DNA of 64,000 nucleotides, from the NCBI RefSeq assembly GCF_014656395.1, contig NZ_BNCI01000002.1:186001-250000 (forward strand), read 5' to 3'. The notes under the pieces are model-generated. The model saw only the letters and a program-made list of their open reading frames with translations, was not told where the DNA came from and searched no databases. Within the stretch, counting starts at the first letter, position 1; each line of letters opens with the position of its first letter. The translations under genes were made by a program, and so were the position numbers. The stretch comes from Kordiimonas sediminis. Lineage in GTDB: Bacteria > Pseudomonadota > Alphaproteobacteria > Sphingomonadales > Kordiimonadaceae. Positions 27,721-36,762 of the stretch are shown here, in pieces.

Positions 27721-28509
27721 ATGCGTGCTTTAAAACTTTCAATGGTCAGTATTTTATTGTTCGCCACGGCGGCGTGTGTGACTACGAATGAAGTGACAGG
27801 CCGCAATCAGTTTATCATGATCCCTGCATCACAGGATGCTGCGCTGGGGCTTGAGGCTATGACTAAGGTTCGGGAAACCGCGCCCATTGTGGAAACGGGT
27901 CCGCTAGCGGAGAAAATCAAACGAATTGGTGACCGTATTGCGGCAATCTCTGACCGCCCTGAACTTGATTGGGAATTTGTGCTGATTGATGAGCCAGTTC
28001 TGAACGCATGGGCGCTACCTGGCGGCAAGGTTGCCGTTTATAAAAAGATGGCGGAAGCGTTCGAAGATGAGGCTGAGCTTGCTGCTATTCTCGGGCACGA
28101 AGTATCGCATGCAGTCCTGCGCCACGGGGCAGAGCAGGTTAGTCGCGGCCAGATGCAGAATATTGCGGTAGCCGGGCTTGGTGTTATTGTTGGCTCAACA
28201 ACGGATGATCCTGAAATTGCCCAGGCGGCACTGGTTCTGGGCAGTGTTGCCGCAGCTGGTTTCGTACAGATGCCCCATAGCAGAAGTATGGAGCTGGAGG
28301 CGGATGATATTGGCACACTGTATATGGCGCGGGCCGGATATGATCCACGCGCTGCTGTGCGTGTATGGCAGAAGATGAAACAAATGAAGGAAGGCCAGGG
28401 TGGTCAGCCGACATTTCTTTCAACGCATCCGTCAGATGACAAGCGGATAGATCGTCTGCAGGCTAAAATGGATGTCTATCTGGCAGAGTACCGCAAAGCG
28501 CGTAGATAA
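27721..28509 (+). CDS. M48-family metalloprotease, lipoprotein
   Basis: A 262-residue Zn protease predicted to be lipid-anchored. The signal ends in a lipobox with Cys19 (ATAAC). The zinc motif HEVSH is at about 126-130 in AAILGHEVSHAVLRHG, and the third ligand is in the SMELEADDIG segment near 190. The family (BepA/LoiP/Oma1-like) acts in outer-membrane protein quality control, which I infer here. The C-terminal STHPSDDKRIDRL motif is also typical. A GGAGC ribosome site precedes the ATG. The sulfotransferase gene follows 9 bases later. Confidence 0.92.
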   Translation: MRALKLSMVSILLFATAACVTTNEVTGRNQFIMIPASQDAALGLEAMTKVRETAPIVETGPLAEKIKRIGDRIAAISDRPELDWEFVLIDEPVLNAWALPGGKVAVYKKMAEAFEDEAELAAILGHEVSHAVLRHGAEQVSRGQMQNIAVAGLGVIVGSTTDDPEIAQAALVLGSVAAAGFVQMPHSRSMELEADDIGTLYMARAGYDPRAAVRVWQKMKQMKEGQGGQPTFLSTHPSDDKRIDRLQAKMDVYLAEYRKARR

Positions 28510-28518
28510 GGCAGTTAC

Positions 28519-29280
28519 ATGACCCTTCAAACAACGGCGGGCAATATTGCTGACAAAGTGTCGGCAATGCTGAGCCAGCCTGAGAATGCTCCGACTAAAT
28601 TTTACTGTCTTGTGTCCACACCTCGGTCAGGATCCAAACTTTTTTGCGATATGATGACCAGTACAGGCTTGGCCGGTGATCCAAAAGAATGGGTGAACAT
28701 CCGCTATATTCGGGAGTTCTGGAAACAAACGGCGGGTCAGCAGGGCAAGTTCCAAAAATATCTGGATACCTTGATACCGCAGACAACAACAGAGAATGGC
28801 GTTTTTGCCCTGAACCTGCATGTGGACCAGCATCAGTTTCTTCTGAAGAATAAGATCAATATTTTCAAGCGTATCAAGTTTGACAAAATCTATTATCTGC
28901 GTCGCGAGGATAAAATTGCACAGGCCATATCGCTTGCCAAAGCGCGTGCGACCGATGTGTGGGGCTCCAGCACCCGGAAGCCAGCAGATTATGATCAGAA
29001 GGTGGCCGCTATTACAAATGCTGCTATTTTACAGGAACTACAGCGCCTTGTTGCCTGGGAAGAAATAGCCCATAGCGGTATGCAGCAATTTGACGGTGTC
29101 TTTAACTATGAAGACTTTGCCTTTGATCCTGAGCAAGTGGCCTATCGCCGTATATTTGATGACTTGGGGATTGATCTGCCTGCTGGCGTTTCCTTTACGA
29201 CGACCAAGCAGAAACAGGCAACTGCCAGAGATGATGAAAGGCGAGCATCGCTTTTACGTTCCGTGGGACTGGGCGAATAG
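28519..29280 (+). CDS. Stf0-type sulfotransferase
   Basis: A 253-residue PAPS-dependent sulfotransferase candidate. The 5'-phosphosulfate loop is TPRSGSKLFCDMM near residue 37, followed by GLAGDPKEW. LRREDKIAQAISLAKA (near 132) matches the PAPS 3'-phosphate region of Stf0 proteins, and a LQRLVAWEE segment follows. Stf0 in mycobacteria sulfates trehalose; the substrate here is unknown. No signal peptide is seen, so it is cytoplasmic. It follows the M48 gene by 9 bases. Confidence 0.8.
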   Translation: MTLQTTAGNIADKVSAMLSQPENAPTKFYCLVSTPRSGSKLFCDMMTSTGLAGDPKEWVNIRYIREFWKQTAGQQGKFQKYLDTLIPQTTTENGVFALNLHVDQHQFLLKNKINIFKRIKFDKIYYLRREDKIAQAISLAKARATDVWGSSTRKPADYDQKVAAITNAAILQELQRLVAWEEIAHSGMQQFDGVFNYEDFAFDPEQVAYRRIFDDLGIDLPAGVSFTTTKQKQATARDDERRASLLRSVGLGE

Positions 29281-29492
29281 TTTCTTTGATCTTCCACATG
29301 GGGTCCCCCATAAGACACGGCGATTATATACGAATCGATTCTGTGAAAATCCAGCGCGATAGTGGTGTGATCTGGCGCAAGTTTTTGCAGCCTGAAAGAC
29401 ACGTTTTTTGAAAATTCAGGATGCCAGATGGGGGGTATAGACGAACTATGGGGACAGGCCGATTTGATGTGACTGGTTAGTCTTCAGGGTCG

Positions 29493-29524
29493 AGACTACA
29501 GGGAATACCTATAGTCTGTTTTTT
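29493..29524 (+). terminator. Rho-independent terminator, 213 bases after the Stf0 gene
   Basis: AGACTACAGG (29493-29502) and CCTATAGTCT (29508-29517) form a 10-bp stem with one wobble pair and a 5-base loop, followed by G and T6. It reads on the plus strand. The 212 bases between the stop codon and this stem contain a perfect GAATCGATTC palindrome (29332-29341) but no supportable gene. Confidence 0.8.
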
Positions 29525-29529
29525 GGACT

Positions 29530-30372
29530 CTAGGTGTGAAAGTCCAAACCAATGTCGACGGCAGGTGCACTCTGGGTCAATCGGCCAACAGAAATATAGT
29601 CGACGCCGGTTTCAGCAATCGCGCGAATTGTTTCAAGGGTAACACCGCCTGACGCTTCGCAAGGCAGACGATTCTGCACGATTCGCAGTGCCTCTATCAG
29701 CGTTGCGGGCGGCATATTATCAAGAAGAAGACTATTGGCGCCGGCATCCACAGCTTCCTGCACTTGATCCAATGTGTCGCATTCAACTTGAATGTCTGTG
29801 CGACCTGCTGCTTTTGAGCCTGCTACGGCCTTGGCAACCGATCCTGCAACTGCGATATGATTATCCTTGATCATAACGGCATCATACAGTCCCATGCGGT
29901 GATTGGTGCCGCCCCCCATGGCCACTGCGTATTTTTCAAGCTTACGCAGGCCAGGAGTGGTTTTTCGGGTGTCTAGAAGTTTGGCTTTGGTGCCTTCAAT
30001 TTTATCGACATAAGTTTTCGTCATTGTCGCTATCCCGCTTAGGTGCTGCAGGATATTCAGGGCAGTGCGTTCTGCTGACAGGAGCGCCCGTGCAGGGCCG
30101 GTTATAATGGCCAGGCGGGTACCTGCCTGCACATAGTCTCCGTCCTTGATATCAAGGGTAATACGGCAAGCAGCGTCAAGGCGCTTGAAGATTGGCTCCA
30201 TCAGAAACAGCCCGGCAACGACCATATCCTGTCTGGCGTTGATGTCGGCAGACAGGGTTGCGTCCGCCGGAATGACAGTTTCAGCGGTTATGTCGCCTGT
30301 GCCAATATCCTCGGCAAAGGCAATGTCGATAAAGGCGTCGATTTCCGCCGCGCTAAGGGGGCAGTGCGTCAT
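29530..30372 (-). CDS. nadC: Nicotinate-nucleotide diphosphorylase (carboxylating) NadC
   Basis: Quinolinate phosphoribosyltransferase, 280 residues, making nicotinate mononucleotide from quinolinate and PRPP. Signatures are EDIGTGDIT near residue 20, LSAERTALNILQHLSGIAT near 98, DTRKTTPGLR near 133, and the substrate-binding MIKDNHI and LLLDNMPP. It starts 3 bases after the nadA stop, forming a nadA-nadC operon on the minus strand. Confidence 0.97.
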   Translation of the reverse strand: MTHCPLSAAEIDAFIDIAFAEDIGTGDITAETVIPADATLSADINARQDMVVAGLFLMEPIFKRLDAACRITLDIKDGDYVQAGTRLAIITGPARALLSAERTALNILQHLSGIATMTKTYVDKIEGTKAKLLDTRKTTPGLRKLEKYAVAMGGGTNHRMGLYDAVMIKDNHIAVAGSVAKAVAGSKAAGRTDIQVECDTLDQVQEAVDAGANSLLLDNMPPATLIEALRIVQNRLPCEASGGVTLETIRAIAETGVDYISVGRLTQSAPAVDIGLDFHT

Positions 30373-30375
30373 GGA

Positions 30376-31362
30376 TCAGGCCAGATCTTTTGCAGGTGCC
30401 TGCGCAGGACTTAAATCCAGCATCTTACGAAGAGGAATTTCTGCCTGCACGCGGGTTCCTTCGTCCAGATTAATTTCCGGCCCCAGATCCCGTAAACAGG
30501 TGTATAGCTTTTCCATGGTATTCAGGGCCATGAAGGGGCAAGTGTTGCAGCTGCAATTGCCGTCCGCCCCAGGTGCGCCAATGAATGTTTTATGCGGTGC
30601 TGCTTTTTCCATCTGGTGGATAATGCCGGGTTCCGTTGCGATGATCATCGTTTCTGCCGGGTCTTCAAGCGCACGCTTCAGAATAGAGCTGGTAGACCCC
30701 ACATGGTCTGCATGCTGCACAATCTGGTTCGGGCATTCAGGGTGTGCGAGCACAGGCGCATCCGGATGCTTTGCCTTTAACTTGATCAGTTCTTTTTCGC
30801 TGAATTGCTCGTGAACAATACAGGTGCCGGGCCACAACAGCATGTCGCGGCCAAGCTTGCGTGACAGAAAACCGCCAAGATGTCTGTCAGGGGCAAAAAT
30901 AATTTTCTGATCTTCCGGCAGGGAATTGAGGATATGCTCAGCGTTGGAGCTGGTGACAATAATGTCGCTTAGCGCTTTTACCTTGGCGGAACAGTTGATG
31001 TAGCTCAGGACCATATGGTCGGGATGGGCTTTGGTGAATTTTTCAAATTCATCAGGCGGGCAACTGTCTTCAAGGCTACAGCCGGCTGCCAGATCAGGGA
31101 GGACAACGGTTTTGCCAGGGCTAAGAATTTTAGCAACCTCAGCCATGAAACGCACACCACAGAAAACGATCACATCAGCATCGGTTGCAGCTGCCTTGCG
31201 AGACAGGTCAAGACTGTCGCCGACAAAGTCTGCTATATCCTGAATTTCGCCATCCTGATAATAATGGGCCAGAATAACTGCATTCTTTTCTTTTTTCAGA
31301 CGCTTGATTTCTGCAACAATATCAAGTGTCGGGTCAACAGAAGGTGTGGACTGCATATTCAT
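30376..31362 (-). CDS. nadA: Quinolinate synthase NadA
   Basis: A [4Fe-4S] enzyme condensing iminoaspartate with dihydroxyacetone phosphate to quinolinate. It has 328 residues. Conserved pieces are AHYYQDGEIQDIADFVGDSL near residue 31, CGVRFMAE with a cluster-ligand Cys, HPECP with the second, and the C-terminal CSCNTCPFM with the third. The start is ATG at 31362, with GGAGA six bases upstream; the longer open frame to 31392 is not needed. No nadB is in this window. Confidence 0.96.
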   Translation of the reverse strand: MNMQSTPSVDPTLDIVAEIKRLKKEKNAVILAHYYQDGEIQDIADFVGDSLDLSRKAAATDADVIVFCGVRFMAEVAKILSPGKTVVLPDLAAGCSLEDSCPPDEFEKFTKAHPDHMVLSYINCSAKVKALSDIIVTSSNAEHILNSLPEDQKIIFAPDRHLGGFLSRKLGRDMLLWPGTCIVHEQFSEKELIKLKAKHPDAPVLAHPECPNQIVQHADHVGSTSSILKRALEDPAETMIIATEPGIIHQMEKAAPHKTFIGAPGADGNCSCNTCPFMALNTMEKLYTCLRDLGPEINLDEGTRVQAEIPLRKMLDLSPAQAPAKDLA

Positions 31363-31477
31363 ATCGTGTCTCCATACGCCAGCATTATGCACATTATATA
31401 GTCAGACATATCTGCAAATGCGCGTTTGCTCGCGCCTTTCATAGCGAGCCAGCCAGGACATGGCAATAAACTTATCG

Positions 31478-32386
31478 TTATGTCCGGGTTAGATAATATG
31501 TTGCGTCAAGAGAAACTGGGCCATCCGAGGATAGTCTTTCTTCATCCTTCAGGGCAATTATATGCCCAAGAACAGAGCGCGCAGCCGCCCCGTGCAGGCG
31601 TGGGTCAACATCTTTATACATGCGGTCAACCATATCCTGAATGGTCATCGGACCATCCTCAAGCAGGCCTAAAATCTGCCCTTCCCGCATGCGCCGGTGG
31701 ATGATGGTGCCGCGCAAATAGGGTTTAACTTTATGAATAGCCGGCCCATGTGTGGGCAACAGTTTGTCAGCTTCAATAGAAATTAGTTTTTCAACACTTC
31801 TCAGATAATCGCGCATATCACCGTCTGGTGGGCTAATCACGGTTGTGGCCCATCCCATAATATGATCGCCTGTGAAAACAGTATTTTCTTCTACCAAATG
31901 AAAGCAAAGATGATTGGATGTGTGCCCCGGTGTGTGGATTGCTTTAAGCGTCCAGCCGGTCCCCTGAACGCTGTCACCGTCTTTTAGGATATGATCGGGG
32001 GTGAATTCCGTGTCGGCGCCTGCCTCAACCTTCTCTCCCGCCAAGCCCCCTTTGCGTCCTTCGGCATGAATGCCAAATCCGTAAGTGGGGGCCCCTGTTT
32101 TTTCTGACAGCCATTTGGACAGGGGAGAATGATCAATATGGGTATGGGTGACAAGGATATGTGTGACTGTGCGGTCGCCGATGGCTTTCAAAAGTGCTTC
32201 CCCATGTTTGGTATCGAGGGGGCCCGCATCAATAACGGCGACTTCATCGCGGCCAACAATATAGGTACCTGTGCCCGTGTAGGTATAGGGGCCGGGGTTT
32301 TCACATAGAACACGCGCAATCAGCGGGCTAAGCGCGACGGGTTCAGCGTAAACAGGTTCCAGATCCTGAACGAATTCAAGTGCCAT
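31478..32386 (-). CDS. MBL-fold metallohydrolase (LACTB2-like)
   Basis: A metallo-beta-lactamase-fold enzyme, 302 residues. Metal ligands appear in order: HTHIDH near residue 95, HTPGHTSNH near 162, DH in FTGDHIMGW near 182, and the last His in LPTHGP near 220. A C-terminal winged-helix-like tail (GPMTIQDMVDRMY onward) matches LACTB2/RNase-type members. The physiological substrate is unknown. The ATG at 32386 has GGGAA upstream; the frame opens earlier only through a TTG. Confidence 0.9.
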   Translation of the reverse strand: MALEFVQDLEPVYAEPVALSPLIARVLCENPGPYTYTGTGTYIVGRDEVAVIDAGPLDTKHGEALLKAIGDRTVTHILVTHTHIDHSPLSKWLSEKTGAPTYGFGIHAEGRKGGLAGEKVEAGADTEFTPDHILKDGDSVQGTGWTLKAIHTPGHTSNHLCFHLVEENTVFTGDHIMGWATTVISPPDGDMRDYLRSVEKLISIEADKLLPTHGPAIHKVKPYLRGTIIHRRMREGQILGLLEDGPMTIQDMVDRMYKDVDPRLHGAAARSVLGHIIALKDEERLSSDGPVSLDATYYLTRT

Positions 32387-32818
32387 ATCAATTTCCCGAT
32401 CAAGTAAAGACAACAACTAATCAAGCCACAAGTCATAGCTTAGTTCAGGAAAAATGGAAGTGGGGAGTGGATTAATCGTGGGGAGAATCTGGCCGCATCC
32501 GATACTCAGAACATAAAATGGATGCAGCCAGTACTCGAAACAAAACTTATTGCTGCAACAATACACACGCAGCAGGCCTTGTTCAGCAGGAGCTACCCGA
32601 TAAGTTGGTAGCTGGTCAGGGGCTCCTGATAAACTAGCTTGCCCCTTAAGTAGCAATCAATATGCCAGAAAAACCGGTAGCCGAACGAAAGCAAAACTGG
32701 CTGATTTTCTGATGATACGCAGAGCGTGCATTCCACCCTTTCATTTTATTTTGAAAAATGTGTCATTATAAGACAGCTCCATTGTCCCAATTTGGGGCAG
32801 CTTCAATTTGGGACAGGG
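32387..32818. other. 432-base gap; inverted repeat near the modA end
   Basis: No gene is supported; one minus-strand open frame (32417-32656) starts at TTG, lacks a ribosome site and resembles nothing. Near the modA stop, TGTCCCAA (32783-32790) and TTGGGACA (32808-32815) form perfect 8-base arms with a 17-base spacer, and the spacer holds a further GGGGCAG/CTTCAATTTGG overlap. There is no T-run on either strand, so an operator or processing hairpin is as likely as a terminator. Confidence 0.4.
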
Positions 32819-33610
32819 TTATTCCGGGAGAGTAAAGCCGTGTGAAGCCCATATTTTACCTGCAGCACTACTCTTCAGAAAGGCGATAAAATCCTGCCCG
32901 CTCATTCTGTTGGTAACGTTGGTCGCGCTATAGGTAATAACCCCTGACATATCTTTCGGGATATTGCCAAGGATATGAACGTGATTGCTTGCAACCGCGT
33001 CGGTTGCGTACACAATCGCCAGCATATTACTGCGTTCGGCATATAGTAATGCTTGTCGGACACTATTCCCCAGGGCCAATTTGCCTTGCAGGGCGTCCCA
33101 CTGTCCGGTGCGATGCAGGAACTTATGTGCATACTCACCTGCGGGCGCCGTCGCAGGGTTTGCAATGGCAAGACGGGGTGCGTTGGCAATAGTACCGATC
33201 AGCGTTTCAAGGTCGGCTGAGCCAGTTGCGGTTGTATATATGGATTTATTGCCAACAAGCACAAGGCTATTGCCTGCGATCATTACTGGGGCCTGTGTGG
33301 TCTTAAGGGACTTGGCAATTTCTGATGACCAGTGCGGATTTGCGGAAAGAAAAATATCAGCAGGTGCGCCCAGAGTGATCTGGCGAGCCAGAGTTGCGCT
33401 GGGGCCGAAAATCATTTTAGGGGATGCATCTTGCTTATGGGAGCTATCCCACGCGTGTATCAAGTCTGGTAAAACGTCGGCCAGACTGGCTGCGGCAAAA
33501 ATCGACAATTGGTCCCGAGGGGCAAGGTCTTCATCCTCGGCCAATACAGGAGCCGTCAGCGAAAGCATGCACAGAATTAATGCTGAGACTATCTGCACTA
33601 TGATACGCAT
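32819..33610 (-). CDS. modA: Molybdate ABC transporter substrate-binding protein ModA
   Basis: A periplasmic binding protein of 263 residues. A signal peptide at about 1-24 (hydrophobic core, then VLAED) is followed by FAAASLADVL and the ligand-loop serines in GPSATLARQI. ADIFLSA, ANPATAPAGEYA and a C-terminal AFL-like region fit ModA. The second of two adjacent ATGs (33610) has better spacing to AAGGGA than the first (33613). No modB or modC lies beside it, so it is an orphan here; tungstate or another oxyanion is possible. Confidence 0.88.
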   Translation of the reverse strand: MRIIVQIVSALILCMLSLTAPVLAEDEDLAPRDQLSIFAAASLADVLPDLIHAWDSSHKQDASPKMIFGPSATLARQITLGAPADIFLSANPHWSSEIAKSLKTTQAPVMIAGNSLVLVGNKSIYTTATGSADLETLIGTIANAPRLAIANPATAPAGEYAHKFLHRTGQWDALQGKLALGNSVRQALLYAERSNMLAIVYATDAVASNHVHILGNIPKDMSGVITYSATNVTNRMSGQDFIAFLKSSAAGKIWASHGFTLPE

Positions 33611-33706
33611 CATGTTCCCTTGCTGGTGATCTGTAACCGAGGCGATACTTTCCCTTAGGTCTGGATTATGTTTTCCTTGTGGCAATAAAGACTTCAGGAA
33701 GCTGCG

Positions 33707-34723
33707 CTAGTATGCGCGGTCGATGCAAAAATCCACAATTCCGCACATGATTGTTTTGGCTTTGCTGTCAGGGAAGATCGCTAGTGCATCCTTGGCCATT
33801 GAGCCATAGTGCCGTGCCCGGTTCAGCGTATCAGCCAATGTGTCATGTTTTGTCAGATATGCCAGTGCCTGTGTCAGGTCTTCTTCTGTCTGGTCGTGAT
33901 CTTCCATAGTCCGGCGCCAGAAAGCTTTTTCTGTATCATCACCCCGGCGAAAGGCCAGCATAACGGGCAATGTTAATTTGCCTTCACGGAAATCATCACC
34001 GATTTTTTTGCCAAGCGTTGCCTGCTTTGCAGAATAATCAAGCGCATCGTCAGCGAGTTGAAATGCAATGCCCAGATAGCGACCATAATCGCGCAGCGCA
34101 GCTTCAACATCTTCTCCCTGCTCGGCAACTACACCGGCGATCTCACACGCGGCAGCGAACAAGGCCGCCGTCTTGGATTCGATCACCTTCAGGTAGGTTT
34201 CTTCGCTGGTGGATACGTCGCCAGCTACAGATAATTGCAGGACTTCGCCTTCGGCAATAATGCTGGAGGCAGCGGACAGAATTTTCAGTACTTTCAGAGA
34301 GCCATCTTCGACCATCAGCTCGAAAGAGCGGCTGAAGAGAAAGTCGCCGACCAGAACACTTGCCTGATTGCCCCAGATTTCATTGGCTGTTTCCTGGCCG
34401 CGGCGCATCTTGCTTTCATCAACAACATCGTCATGTAACAGTGTTGCTGTATGGATAAATTCCACACAGGCAGCCAGTTTGTTTTGACGTGATCCTTCAT
34501 AGCCAATCAGACGGGCACTTGCGAGTGTAAGCATGGGCCGTAAACGCTTGCCGCCAGAGGCGATCAGATGGCCTGCAAGTTGCGGGATCAAGGCAACATG
34601 GCTTTGCATACGTTCAAGAATGGTAGCATTGACATGCTTCATATCTTCCGCGACCAAAGCCTGCAATTCGTCAATAACGGACGCAGTTTGTTTGCCTGTG
34701 ATAGGAACAACATTTTCTGACAT
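33707..34723 (-). CDS. ispB: All-trans polyprenyl diphosphate synthase (IspB-like)
   Basis: A long-chain trans-prenyltransferase, 338 residues, expected to build the side chain of ubiquinone. It has GGKRLRPM near residue 56, the first Asp-rich motif in LLHDDVVDES near 92, and the second in QLADDALDY near 220, followed by GKIGDDF. The ATG at 34723 has GAGG seven bases upstream; the frame continues to 34795 without a ribosome site. Chain length is not readable with certainty. It is divergent from the methyltransferase gene. Confidence 0.93.
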   Translation of the reverse strand: MSENVVPITGKQTASVIDELQALVAEDMKHVNATILERMQSHVALIPQLAGHLIASGGKRLRPMLTLASARLIGYEGSRQNKLAACVEFIHTATLLHDDVVDESKMRRGQETANEIWGNQASVLVGDFLFSRSFELMVEDGSLKVLKILSAASSIIAEGEVLQLSVAGDVSTSEETYLKVIESKTAALFAAACEIAGVVAEQGEDVEAALRDYGRYLGIAFQLADDALDYSAKQATLGKKIGDDFREGKLTLPVMLAFRRGDDTEKAFWRRTMEDHDQTEEDLTQALAYLTKHDTLADTLNRARHYGSMAKDALAIFPDSKAKTIMCGIVDFCIDRAY

Positions 34724-34894
34724 AGGGTACCTCTGATCTGATGCCGGGGTCAGCCGGGACAAATTTTCGCGACCATAGAGGCAGATTAACGGCATTTCAA
34801 GGATTGACGTGCGCCCTCGCTATTTATTGATCTTTATCCAGCTTCCCAGTATATCCTTAAGTTGCAGCAGCTATTGGCGGTACGGGAGCAGCCT

Positions 34895-35677
34895 GTGGAT
34901 AACCAAATTAAAAGTGATCAGCTTCCGACTGCGGCGGCAGGAGAAGTCGAACCCTTTACAATTGATGACTTTCTTGGTGGTGCCTTAAGGCTACGGCAGC
35001 CACGGGATGGCTACCGCATTTCCATGGATACAGTTCTGCTTGCGGCGTCCGTACAGGCAAAACCCGGTGAAACTGTTCTGGAAGGCGGTGTTGGTTCTGG
35101 TGGGGCAGCACTATGTTTGGCGCACCGTTTGCCCGGCGTAAAGGTGTACGGCATTGATATGCAGGATCATATGCTGGCGTATGCCCGGCAAAATATTCTG
35201 GAAAATAATCTGTCTGAGCAAGTGACGGTTGAGCACGGCTCGATCAAGGATTTGTCATGCCCTGAGGCGACGTATGACCATGTAATGATCAACCCCCCGT
35301 ATCTGGCAGCTGGAAAAGCGATCCGCCCCCCAGCAGAGACCAAGGGACTGGCGCATATGGATTCGACGGCCAATCTGAAGGATTGGATTAAGTTTTGCAT
35401 ATATCAGGTGAAAAACCGCGGAACGGTTACGATTATTTACCGCGCGGACAGAATGGATGAGGTGATTGCACATTTGTACCGCCGGGTTGGGGAATTAAAA
35501 ATTATGCCTTTATGGCCCCGGTTGGGTTCGCCTGCCAAGCGTGTCATCATTCAGGGACGCAAGGGCATTCACGGCGCATCAAAACTGTTACCGGGATTGG
35601 CTTTGCACGGCGAGCAGGACCGCTATACCGAAGAAGCAGAGGCAATTCTGCGTAAAGGAAAAAGCTTGCAGCTTTGA
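34895..35677 (+). CDS. TrmN6-like tRNA1(Val) A37 N6-methyltransferase
   Basis: A class I SAM-dependent methyltransferase of 260 residues. The N-terminal DDFLGGALRLRQPRDGYRISMDTVLLAA region is typical of TrmN6/YfiC. The SAM loop EGGVGSGGAALCLA is near residue 73, and the N6-adenine catalytic motif NPPY near 131. It probably modifies A37 of tRNA-Val, by family. The GTG at 34895 has GGGAG upstream; the frame extends to a TTG at 34862. The S49 peptidase gene follows in the same direction, 103 bases on. Confidence 0.87.
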   Translation: MDNQIKSDQLPTAAAGEVEPFTIDDFLGGALRLRQPRDGYRISMDTVLLAASVQAKPGETVLEGGVGSGGAALCLAHRLPGVKVYGIDMQDHMLAYARQNILENNLSEQVTVEHGSIKDLSCPEATYDHVMINPPYLAAGKAIRPPAETKGLAHMDSTANLKDWIKFCIYQVKNRGTVTIIYRADRMDEVIAHLYRRVGELKIMPLWPRLGSPAKRVIIQGRKGIHGASKLLPGLALHGEQDRYTEEAEAILRKGKSLQL

Positions 35678-35735
35678 TGGGGGAAGACTTGTAATTCTAA
35701 AAGACGTCCCTTTATTTATATGCAGTAACCATTAG

Positions 35736-35750
35736 CCGTGGCCACCACGG
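35736..35750 (+). promoter_or_regulatory. Short palindrome upstream of the S49 peptidase gene
   Basis: CCGTGG and CCACGG (35736-35750) make a perfect 6-bp dyad around CCA, 30 bases before the ATG. It could be an operator or a small leader hairpin; there is no T-run. Confidence 0.3.
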
Positions 35751-35780
35751 TAATACCAGCCCACAGTAACGGAAAAAATT

Positions 35781-36662
35781 ATGGCAAACCCAGTTTCAAA
35801 GTTCTTATCTTCAGCGCGTACCGCCTTGTTTGGAAAGCCCAAGCCAGTCGTAGCGGTTATTCGTCTGTACGGTGTGATTGCCTCTGGCGGCCGGTTTCAA
35901 AAAGGGCTGAATATGGCAGACCTTGCACCGACGCTTGATGAGGCCTTTGAAACCAAAGGACTATCAGCGGTGGCGCTCCTGATTAACTCCCCTGGTGGGT
36001 CGCCTGTTCAAAGCGCAATGATTACCAGCCGGATACGGGCGCTGGCAGCAGAAAAGGACGTGCCTGTTGTTGCCTTTGCAGAAGATGTTGCGGCGTCGGG
36101 TGGATATATGCTGGCGTTGGCGGGGGACGAGATATTCGCCCATGAAGCTTCGATAATCGGCAGTATTGGTGTGATATCGGCTGGTTTTGGCTTTAAGGAT
36201 GCGATTGAGAAAATAGGTGTTGAGCGCCGGGTTTATTCAGCTGGCGACAAGAAGGCGATGCTGGACCCCTTCAAGGAAGAAAACGAGGAAGATGTTGAAC
36301 GCCTTAAGTCCCTTCATGGTGAAATCCATGAATATTTCAAAGGCATGGTCAGGGACCGGCGCGGCAAACGACTGAAGGGTCTGCGCGGCAAGATATTCTC
36401 TGGTGATGTATTCTCTGGTGTAGAAGCACACAAGCTGGGGCTAACGGACGGTATTGGCGATATTCGTTCTAAAATGCAGGAACGGTTTGGCAAGAAAGTT
36501 AAGCTGAAAGTCGTTGGCGAGAAAAAGTCGCGTCTATCCGGATTACTTGGCTTGTCGAAGACGCAGTCACTTACGTCAACAGCAAGTCCAATCGACGGAC
36601 TGGGTAAGGAATTGCTCTCCGCAGTTGAAGAACGCTTTATCTGGAACAGATTTGGCCTCTAG
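35781..36662 (+). CDS. S49-family serine peptidase (SppA/SohB-like)
   Basis: A signal-peptide-peptidase-like protein, 293 residues. The oxyanion and substrate strand is in LLINSPGGSPVQS near residue 68. The nucleophile Ser is in DVAASGGYMLALAGDEIFA near 110, with GSIGVIS near 128 and a candidate general-base Lys in the GDKKAMLDPF stretch near 155. Unlike many SppA/SohB proteins, I see no clear N-terminal membrane segment (MANPVSKFLSSARTALFG), so it may be soluble or peripheral. Its start has AACGGAAAAAATT upstream. Confidence 0.88.
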   Translation: MANPVSKFLSSARTALFGKPKPVVAVIRLYGVIASGGRFQKGLNMADLAPTLDEAFETKGLSAVALLINSPGGSPVQSAMITSRIRALAAEKDVPVVAFAEDVAASGGYMLALAGDEIFAHEASIIGSIGVISAGFGFKDAIEKIGVERRVYSAGDKKAMLDPFKEENEEDVERLKSLHGEIHEYFKGMVRDRRGKRLKGLRGKIFSGDVFSGVEAHKLGLTDGIGDIRSKMQERFGKKVKLKVVGEKKSRLSGLLGLSKTQSLTSTASPIDGLGKELLSAVEERFIWNRFGL

Positions 36663-36762
36663 AATTTAGTTCTGACTAATTGGGGTGGCCCTGGCCGAAG
36701 AAGCGGTGTTGTTTTACCGTTACCCCTGCGCTATAGGAAACCTGTGAGAACAGGATAGTGAC

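Noticed and set aside
31393-31477. Gap before nadA as a possible NAD-responsive riboswitch
   Set aside because: No conserved structure could be seen in 85 bases; a covariance search would be needed.
32417-32656. 79-codon minus-strand frame in the gap before modA
   Set aside because: TTG start, no ribosome site, cysteine-rich unordered sequence, no neighbour link.
34894-34902. Second perfect DnaA-box 9-mer (TTATCCACA on the minus strand)
   Set aside because: It overlaps the GTG start and first codons of the methyltransferase gene and stands alone, so coding chance is enough.
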